From a bacterium (GTDB lineage: Bacteria; Patescibacteriota; 4484-211): a stretch of 6,719 bases of DNA. Where the stretch lies: positions 1-6,719 of the forward strand of contig JALUVT010000129.1 of the NCBI GenBank assembly GCA_027020325.1. Direction: 5' to 3'. The notes under the pieces were generated by a model. That model saw nothing but the letters and a program-made list of their open reading frames with translations. It did not search any database and was not told where the DNA came from. Every line of letters starts with the position of its first letter. The first letter of the stretch is position 1. This document shows, piece after piece, positions 1 through 4,963 of the stretch. The translations under genes and the position numbers were made by a program.

Positions 1-1051
1 TAAAAGCATAAAAATAACGACTATAACGGAAAGTGTTTTCAAGTTCGTTGTAGCGCCAAAGCATTGTGCCCAAACGGCGGCGGAACCCCTCACTGACATT
101 GATGGCAAAAGTTAACTGCCCCAGGGAAAGAGTTTGTCTTAAAGTTTGTTGAAAAAGATAAAAAACAATTCCCAGTAAAGAGAGTTGGGAACAACTGTTA
201 ATCAACCAAGAAAGCAAACTCCAGGGGAGATAGGCCTTTTTTTCCGCCTGCAAAATATTTTTACTTAAGCGACGGTAGCGTTGATAAAGATAATTGTCGG
301 CCCGCGACAATTTGGCCTCGAGGATAATGTAGAACTGCGTAAAGAAATCATAGATCCGCCAAAGCAGAGTCTGGTAACGATTAAATTTTTCGTAAAGACG
401 GAAGCCGATCTGATTTTGTTTTAATCCGATTAGAGAATGAAGGAGGGTAAAGAAAATGAGGGGGAAAGAATAAACTAGCGGCAAGTGCAAGGCCCAAAAG
501 CTGGTTAAATAAATTAAAAAACTAATCGTGTCGATCAGTAAAAGACTTAAATCAGTTGTTACTCCCGTTAAGGGCCAAGCCCCTTGGTTGAAAGTCTTAC
601 GAAATAACTCTTGGTTTTGCGCATCTTCAATTTGTGCGTAGTCCAGCCGAGTAAAAACTTGGAGAATTTTTTCCCGGAAAAGCCAGCGCAAGGGGCGCGT
701 GATTAATAGATTATCAACAAACCATCCATCAAAGGAAAAAATAATTTCGCCAATTAAAAAAATGAAATAGAAAAACCAAATTTTTTCTGATTGCAACCAA
801 AAGTCGCTCCAGCTACCGCGAGTTTGAATTGTTTGCACTAAAACATCTAAAAACCGCGCCAGAAAAAAAGATTGGCCCCAAGGTGCCATCTCCCGATAAA
901 GTCGAGCGAAAAGATAATAAATTCCTGCCCCCCGCACGGTTTGCCAATAAAGCCGCCAATACCAAAAAATGAGGGGAATAATTTTTGTTTTCAACTTGGG
1001 ATGAGAGACCTCTTTTAGTTCTGGTTTATTATTAAAATTTCCTTTCTTCAT
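1..1051 (-). CDS. ABC exporter, transmembrane domain (3' end cut by window edge)
   Basis: The first 350 residues of a protein that runs off the left edge. I read it as the membrane half of a type I ABC exporter (TMD-NBD half-transporter). Hydrophobic segments lie near residues 91-108, 167-187, 190-210 and 278-300, with an amphipathic N-terminus around 24-70. Residues 134-157 (RLDYAQIEDAQNQELFRK region) match the intracellular helix before the first coupling helix of this family. Residues 308-350 (SLGQLTF, then an ELENTFRYSRYFYAF tail) match the family stretch that ends the membrane domain just before the ATPase domain. Walker A, signature and Walker B motifs would therefore start just outside the window and cannot be checked. 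The substrate is unknown; coupling to a GT-C enzyme makes a lipid or glycolipid possible (inference). The ATG at 1051 overlaps the upstream stop, and only a weak GGCGG lies 4 bases before it, so translation is probably coupled. Confidence 0.8.
   Translation of the reverse strand, partial: MKKGNFNNKPELKEVSHPKLKTKIIPLIFWYWRLYWQTVRGAGIYYLFARLYREMAPWGQSFFLARFLDVLVQTIQTRGSWSDFWLQSEKIWFFYFIFLIGEIIFSFDGWFVDNLLITRPLRWLFREKILQVFTRLDYAQIEDAQNQELFRKTFNQGAWPLTGVTTDLSLLLIDTISFLIYLTSFWALHLPLVYSFPLIFFTLLHSLIGLKQNQIGFRLYEKFNRYQTLLWRIYDFFTQFYIILEAKLSRADNYLYQRYRRLSKNILQAEKKAYLPWSLLSWLINSCSQLSLLGIVFYLFQQTLRQTLSLGQLTFAINVSEGFRRRLGTMLWRYNELENTFRYSRYFYAF
1048..1051 (-). other. ATGA stop/start overlap of two cistrons
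   Basis: On the minus strand the four bases read ATGA. TGA (1050-1048) ends the GT-C protein and ATG (1051-1049) begins the ABC exporter in a different frame. This is a classic arrangement for translational coupling and shows that the two genes are in one transcript. Confidence 0.9.
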
Positions 1052-2721
1052 TTTTCCGCCAAATTAAAAATTTCTTCTTCCACGGACGAGGGTAAAAACG
1101 GAGAAAAAAGAATTAAATTGCGCCTTAATTTTTGGGCGGCGCTAAAATTGGGGCTCCAAAAACTGACCGTCTCCCCGCCTAAAATTACATTATCGGGGAC
1201 AGTCCATTGACCGACTTTGGTCCAAGAAGAAGGGAAGCCGTTGAACAGTTTTTCAAACCAATCTTGATAAATTATTGCCAATTCCATCTTTTCCTGTTGC
1301 GCTAACTGCGTCAAAGTCTGCGGAGTATAATTGCCTTCCATCCGCAATCGGAGGACCGAATAAGAGCCTAATCCCCAAAGATCCAGACTCGGTAAATCAA
1401 GGTAAAAATTAACTAACCCAATGTCATTCAAACCGACTACAGCTTGCGGATAGTAGCGTTTGAGAAAACGCATCATCTGGAACTGTTGCTGGTAAATATT
1501 ATTCATTGCTGTAAGACTGTGACGGAGGGGGCTCAAGCTCCGCAGCAGGAAACGCTGAGTAAAGAAAAAAAGAAAAATTACCAGCAGCCAATGAAGGAAA
1601 AAACGATGCGCTCGCAGGGGGAGGGGGCGCAAGGATTGCTGCAAAGAATTATTTTGCAAGGTAAAAAACAAATTTACTCCAAAAAGCAACCATCCCCAAA
1701 CGACCAAAAAGGCTTCGTAGCGAAAAAAATTATTGAGATTAAAAATAACAATATAAAGAAGACTCAGAGCGCTAAAACTAAGGTTAAATAAAGAGCGCTG
1801 TTTTGCAGTCAATGAGTTTTCATCTTTAATCGCGGCTATTCGCCAGAGAAGACAATTGACAAAAAGGAGAAAAAGAACATAGGGATTGAGCTTAATTTTA
1901 CGCAGGATCATTAAAATAAAGGCCCCAAGGCGCCATCCCCAACCCGAAATTTGCAAATAGCGATCAAGCTGACTGTGCAAAAGGACTGAAGAAGGCAGAA
2001 AAAAACCTCCTTGCCGATAAAAATAAAAACCAATTATGATTGTTGGAGCAAATAAAGCGAGAATATTAATCAAAGCTAAACGACGCTTTTGCGGCAGAAG
2101 AATAAGAATTAACAGCGGCACAAGAAGAAGAAAATTTTCATAACGCAATCCCCCCAAAAAAAATGAAAGCAGGGTTAAAATAGCTTTTCCGCCGCGCGAA
2201 GATTCTTTTCGAGTACTGATTTTAAGATAAAGGATCCACCAGAGGAGAAAAATAAAAGTGTGAAAAAGATGCTCCATTCCACTAAAGATCAGAGCGGTAA
2301 AAGGAGCAATGAAAATTAGACTGATTAAGATAAATAGCCGGGCTCTGATTGTACTAAGACCCAATTGGCGCAGGAGAAAATCAGCCGCAATTAAAATGCC
2401 GATGGCACTAAAAATGTTGATCACCAAGGGCCAGAGAGGACTAAGATGAAACTGAAAAAGGAAACTTAATAGAATAACCCAAAAGGGGGCTGAACTAGCG
2501 GCCGCGAACTGAAAGGGATTGACGCCCCAAAGGTGATGACGGAAGATGTTTTTGGCTAAAGCAAGGTGAATGTAAGCGTCATCAAGAAGATAAACAAACT
2601 GGCCCTCGTTTATTTTTAAACTGCGAAAGAGAAAAAAGAAAAAAAGAGAAACTGTAATTATAATTGCTAAAAGCGGGGGCAGTGCGATCCAAAAAATCCC
2701 TTCTTTTTTTCCTTTTAACAT
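1048..2721 (-). CDS. Polytopic GT-C-fold glycosyltransferase-like membrane protein
   Basis: A complete 557-residue integral membrane protein, probably a GT-C-fold transferase that uses a polyprenyl-phosphate-linked sugar on the outer face of the membrane. TM1 is about residues 9-33. It is followed by a loop with an acidic pair, LLDDAYIHLALAKN (D47, D48), the position of the catalytic or metal-binding acidic residues in GT-C enzymes. The order of motifs then matches bacterial DDAYIHLR-type GT-C proteins: SSAPFW at 76-81 (where relatives often read TSPLW), FSGMEHLFH at 146-154, GLRYENFLLL at 191-200 and FRYEAFLVVWGW at 333-344. About ten hydrophobic stretches end near residue 395. A soluble C-terminal part of about 160 residues carries VGLNDIGLVNFYLDLPSLDL (429-448), the 'D-x-G-x-x-x-x-Y ... 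D-x-x-G-L' element common to the extracytoplasmic tail of such enzymes. Donor and acceptor cannot be told from sequence. It is the first gene of the operon with the ABC exporter. No Shine-Dalgarno precedes the ATG. Confidence 0.75.
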   Translation of the reverse strand: MLKGKKEGIFWIALPPLLAIIITVSLFFFFLFRSLKINEGQFVYLLDDAYIHLALAKNIFRHHLWGVNPFQFAAASSAPFWVILLSFLFQFHLSPLWPLVINIFSAIGILIAADFLLRQLGLSTIRARLFILISLIFIAPFTALIFSGMEHLFHTFIFLLWWILYLKISTRKESSRGGKAILTLLSFFLGGLRYENFLLLVPLLILILLPQKRRLALINILALFAPTIIIGFYFYRQGGFFLPSSVLLHSQLDRYLQISGWGWRLGAFILMILRKIKLNPYVLFLLFVNCLLWRIAAIKDENSLTAKQRSLFNLSFSALSLLYIVIFNLNNFFRYEAFLVVWGWLLFGVNLFFTLQNNSLQQSLRPLPLRAHRFFLHWLLVIFLFFFTQRFLLRSLSPLRHSLTAMNNIYQQQFQMMRFLKRYYPQAVVGLNDIGLVNFYLDLPSLDLWGLGSYSVLRLRMEGNYTPQTLTQLAQQEKMELAIIYQDWFEKLFNGFPSSWTKVGQWTVPDNVILGGETVSFWSPNFSAAQKLRRNLILFSPFLPSSVEEEIFNLAEK

Positions 2722-2736
2722 AAGCTTATTCTATCA
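2721..2736 (-). promoter_or_regulatory. Extended -10 promoter of the GT-C/ABC operon, start at the ATG
   Basis: Read on the minus strand, TGA-TAGAAT (2736-2728) matches the extended -10 consensus TGnTATAAT with one mismatch. Six bases (AAGCTT) follow, so the expected transcription start is the A of the ATG at 2721. No good -35 is seen; the best-spaced hexamer (2756-2751, AATTAA) is poor, which fits an extended -10 promoter. No Shine-Dalgarno is present, consistent with a leaderless mRNA. Assignment by pattern only. Confidence 0.5.
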
Positions 2737-2742
2737 CAGGCT

Positions 2743-2771
2743 TTGGGGAATTAATTCATTTTTGTTAAAAT
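2743..2771 (+). promoter_or_regulatory. Promoter of the phosphohexomutase gene
   Basis: A TTGGGG hexamer at 2743-2748, a 17-base spacer and TAAAAT at 2766-2771, which is preceded by TGT (2763-2765) to give an extended -10. The predicted transcription start is near 2778, leaving a leader of about 13 bases before the ATG at 2791. The elements interleave with those of the divergent minus-strand promoter, so the two probably compete for polymerase. Confidence 0.5.
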
Positions 2772-2777
2772 AGATTT

Positions 2778-2781
2778 AAGG
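2778..2781 (+). promoter_or_regulatory. Possible ribosome binding site (AAGG) deciding the start
   Basis: AAGG lies 9 bases before the ATG at 2791 and 6 bases before an in-frame TTG at 2788. It is a short match to the anti-Shine-Dalgarno and would sit at the extreme 5' end of the predicted mRNA. I prefer the ATG because related enzymes begin with a single Met followed by a short run to the F-R-x-Y-D-I-R-G motif. Confidence 0.3.
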
Positions 2782-2790
2782 TTTTTCTTG

Positions 2791-4182
2791 ATGCTCAATC
2801 CGCAAATTTTCCGCACCTATGATATTCGAGGCAAGGCCGAAGAAGATTTTAGCGCCGCGGATGTGGAGCTAATTGGCCGTGCTTTTGGCACCTATTTACA
2901 GAAACAGGGCACACGGCAAGCTCTTGTTGCGCACGATAACCGCAAAACTTCTCCCCTTTACGCGGAAAGAATAGTTCGCGGGTTACTAGAAAGTGGAATT
3001 GATGTTTTTTTTATTGGCTTAGCCCTGACTTCCAACCTTTATTATGCGCGTCATCATTATCACATTGACGGCGGAGTAATGATAACGGCCTCGCATAATC
3101 CTCCTTTTTATAATGGATTTAAACTTTGTCAGGGACTCAAATGTATTTACGGTGAAGAATTACAACAAATTTATCAACTTATTAAAAAGGCTAATTTTAG
3201 TAAAGGGCGGGGAGTTTTGAAAATTCTTCCCACAGCAACCAACACCTACCTTGAAGCAATCAAAGAACGCATCCAGTTAAAACGACCGTTAAAAATTGTT
3301 GTTGACTGCGGGAATGGAGTAACAGGAGCTTTTGTCCCCCGCTTTCTCCGCGAACTAGGCTGCGAAGTAATTACTCTTTATGGTGATCTCGACGCTTCTT
3401 ATCCCCATCATATTCCGGACCCCGTCCAACTCTCCGCTCATGAAAAATTAATTGCCCGGGTCAAAAAAGAAAAGGCCGATTTAGGGGTGATGTTTGACGG
3501 AGATGGTGATCGCGTCGGAACCGTCGATGCCCGGGGTAATATTTGGCTCGGGGATATGATTTTAATTTTATTAATGCGCCATTACCTTCCTTCTTACCCC
3601 GGAGCCAAAGTAATTGTAGAAATCAAAGACAGTGAAGCCGTTGTTGATGAATGTCAGCGCTTGGGAGGGATACCGATTTTCTGGAAAACTGGACACGCCC
3701 TCTTGGACCGAAAAATTAAAGAGGAAAAAGCGATTTTATGTGCGGAAATGAGTTGTCATTATTGGATTACGCCCAATTGGTATATTTTTGACGATGCTCT
3801 CTTTACTCTGGCTAATTTGTTACAAATTTTAAGTTCGAGCCGCGAATCTTATGCTGATTTAATGGCTTCAATTCCCCGTTACCCCTCAACTCCTGAATAT
3901 CGGATTGCTTGTCCCGAAGAAAAGAAAGAGGCTATTGTCGCCGCGGTCCGCGAGCATTTTCAAAAAATCTGTTCGCGTGTTCTGACGATCGACGGTATTC
4001 GCGGTTATTACGCTGACGGCTGGTTTTTAATTCGGAAGTCTAATACTCAGCCTTTGCTTTCAGTACGCTGTGAAGCCCGCACTGAAGAAGGACTGGAAAA
4101 GATAAAAAACTTAGTGCAGGAACATCTCAATTCTTACCCCGAAATTCACCTCGACTGGGAAAAGCAATACAGCATCCACTAA
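2791..4182 (+). CDS. Phosphomannomutase/phosphoglucomutase family enzyme (alpha-D-phosphohexomutase)
   Basis: A complete 463-residue cytoplasmic enzyme, the normal length for the family that includes ManB, AlgC and PMM/PGM. It interconverts hexose-6-phosphate and hexose-1-phosphate, feeding GDP-mannose or UDP-/dTDP-glucose pathways. All four landmarks are present in order: FRTYDIRG near the N-terminus (residues 7-14); the phosphoserine loop TASHNP with catalytic Ser101 (T99-P104); the Mg-binding loop DGDGDR (D236, D238, D240); the sugar-binding loop AEMSCH (318-323), followed by FDDALFTLANLL; and the phosphate-binding loop RKSNTQP (415-421) in the C-terminal domain. The sugar loop differs from the usual GEMSGH at two positions (Gly to Ala318 and Gly to Cys322) but keeps Glu319, Ser321 and His323. 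Mannose versus glucose preference cannot be decided from sequence. It stands alone on this strand and ends one base from the convergent methyltransferase. An in-frame TTG at 2788 would add one residue; ATG is preferred. Confidence 0.95.
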   Translation: MLNPQIFRTYDIRGKAEEDFSAADVELIGRAFGTYLQKQGTRQALVAHDNRKTSPLYAERIVRGLLESGIDVFFIGLALTSNLYYARHHYHIDGGVMITASHNPPFYNGFKLCQGLKCIYGEELQQIYQLIKKANFSKGRGVLKILPTATNTYLEAIKERIQLKRPLKIVVDCGNGVTGAFVPRFLRELGCEVITLYGDLDASYPHHIPDPVQLSAHEKLIARVKKEKADLGVMFDGDGDRVGTVDARGNIWLGDMILILLMRHYLPSYPGAKVIVEIKDSEAVVDECQRLGGIPIFWKTGHALLDRKIKEEKAILCAEMSCHYWITPNWYIFDDALFTLANLLQILSSSRESYADLMASIPRYPSTPEYRIACPEEKKEAIVAAVREHFQKICSRVLTIDGIRGYYADGWFLIRKSNTQPLLSVRCEARTEEGLEKIKNLVQEHLNSYPEIHLDWEKQYSIH

Positions 4183-4183
4183 A

Positions 4184-4834
4184 TTATTTTTTTTGTGCAT
4201 AACAAACCAAAAGGGGAAAGGCAAAAGCAGAATGTTGCAGGGGACGGCATTCATCGAGAATAAAATTTCCCTCTGCCAGAAGGTGAGCGATTTCTTCTTC
4301 TTGGAAAAAACTATGGTAAACAAGATGTTTTTCTTCTTTTCCGCTTTCATCACGGTAGACTTCCTCCTGGAGGCGTTCTCCTTCTCCCTGAGGGAGAACA
4401 AGGAAAAAGTGAGCTCGCGGCGTGGAAAAATAGTCTAAAGAACGAAAAATAGAAGGTAATAATTTTTTACTTGTATAATGAAGCGAATTAATTGCAATAA
4501 TGGCGGCAAAATTAGCGCGTTCGAAATTGAGCTCGTGAAAATCTTGTTTTAATAAATAATGAGCTGGAACGCGCTTCATGGCCTCACGGAGGGCTTTGTC
4601 CGAGATATCAATCCCCAAAAGATTAGTAAAACCATTTTCTAGCAAATAAGCTAAAGTTAAACCAATTCCGCAACCAATCTCCAAAATACGATCCCGGGGA
4701 CGGAGATGAGTAAGATAGTCATCGAGGCAGGGCTGGAGGGCCTTAAATTGCTCCTCGGCTTGTTGATAATAACTTTGGTCAAAAAATTGAAAAGCTTTGT
4801 GGGTTAAATTGCTGATAAAATTAGCATTAAACAT
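4184..4834 (-). CDS. Class I SAM-dependent methyltransferase
   Basis: A complete 216-residue soluble protein with a Rossmann-type methyltransferase core of the Methyltransf_11/25 kind. After a helical N-terminal cap of about 48 residues comes motif I, ILEIGCGIG (residues 50-58), the SAM-binding glycine loop. LLGIDIS (72-78) places the acidic Asp76 that normally holds the SAM ribose hydroxyls. KQDFHEL (96-102) gives the motif III Asp98 near the adenine. FAAIIAINSLHY (109-120) is the motif IV strand, and AHFFLVLPQGEGE (141-153) the strand that follows. The C-terminal part (about 154-216) is variable and probably sets substrate choice, which I cannot name. It is a single-gene unit, convergent with the phosphohexomutase gene (1-base gap) and divergent from the SpoIID gene. 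No Shine-Dalgarno precedes the ATG; a -10 lies directly upstream instead. Family is certain from the motifs; function is not. Confidence 0.88.
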   Translation of the reverse strand: MFNANFISNLTHKAFQFFDQSYYQQAEEQFKALQPCLDDYLTHLRPRDRILEIGCGIGLTLAYLLENGFTNLLGIDISDKALREAMKRVPAHYLLKQDFHELNFERANFAAIIAINSLHYTSKKLLPSIFRSLDYFSTPRAHFFLVLPQGEGERLQEEVYRDESGKEEKHLVYHSFFQEEEIAHLLAEGNFILDECRPLQHSAFAFPLLVCYAQKK

Positions 4835-4850
4835 TTTTTTCAGTATAACA
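4835..4850 (-). promoter_or_regulatory. Extended -10 promoter of the methyltransferase gene
   Basis: On the minus strand TGT-TATACT (4850-4842) matches TGnTATAAT with one mismatch. The expected transcription start is at 4835, one base before the ATG at 4834, so the mRNA would have essentially no leader. The spaced -35 (TTTTCT at 4870-4865) is poor. There is no Shine-Dalgarno, only an A-run before the ATG. Confidence 0.55.
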
Positions 4851-4928
4851 TCTGCACTTACAAAAGAAAAAGCAACGAAAGCAGCTCCTAAGACAAAATA
4901 ACTGTAAATTGGCCCGAAAAACTTTTAT

Positions 4929-4957
4929 TTGCTCTCTTTCTTTCTTCAAGATAAAAT
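4929..4957 (+). promoter_or_regulatory. Promoter of the SpoIID-domain gene, start at the ATG
   Basis: TTGCTC at 4929-4934, a 17-base spacer and TAAAAT at 4952-4957. The predicted transcription start is 4964, which is the A of the start codon. A GAGG (4958-4961) lies only 2 bases from the ATG, too near for normal Shine-Dalgarno use, and would be outside the transcript if the start is at 4964. Confidence 0.5.
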
Positions 4958-4963
4958 GAGGTT

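Larger units (their letters stand above)
4835..4963. other. Divergent intergenic region, 129 bases
   Basis: This gap separates the methyltransferase from the SpoIID gene and carries one promoter-like element for each. The left part is A/T-rich; a pyrimidine-rich run (4931-4948) sits between the -35 and -10 of the rightward promoter. I see no terminator hairpin, small ORF with a credible start, or operator-like inverted repeat in it. Confidence 0.6.

Noticed and set aside
1444..1791. Open frame of 115 codons on the plus strand inside the GT-C gene
   Set aside because: Lysine- and glutamine-rich reading of the antisense of membrane-protein codons. No start signal or recognisable domain, and the minus-strand frame has clear family motifs.
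2782..2792. TTG at 2788 as start of the phosphohexomutase gene
   Set aside because: It is directly followed by an in-frame ATG at 2791, which is a better start codon, and the extra residue has no counterpart in the family.
4382..4398. Perfect 7-base-pair inverted repeat (TTCTCCC, 3-base loop, GGGAGAA)
   Set aside because: It lies inside the methyltransferase coding region, in the codons for LPQGEGE, has no T-run after it on either strand, and is not repeated elsewhere. Probably incidental.
4111..4438. Two overlapping short frames (plus and minus) over the methyltransferase 3' end
   Set aside because: They lie out of frame within, or antisense to, the phosphohexomutase and methyltransferase genes. 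The products have no domain, and no ribosome or promoter signal precedes them.
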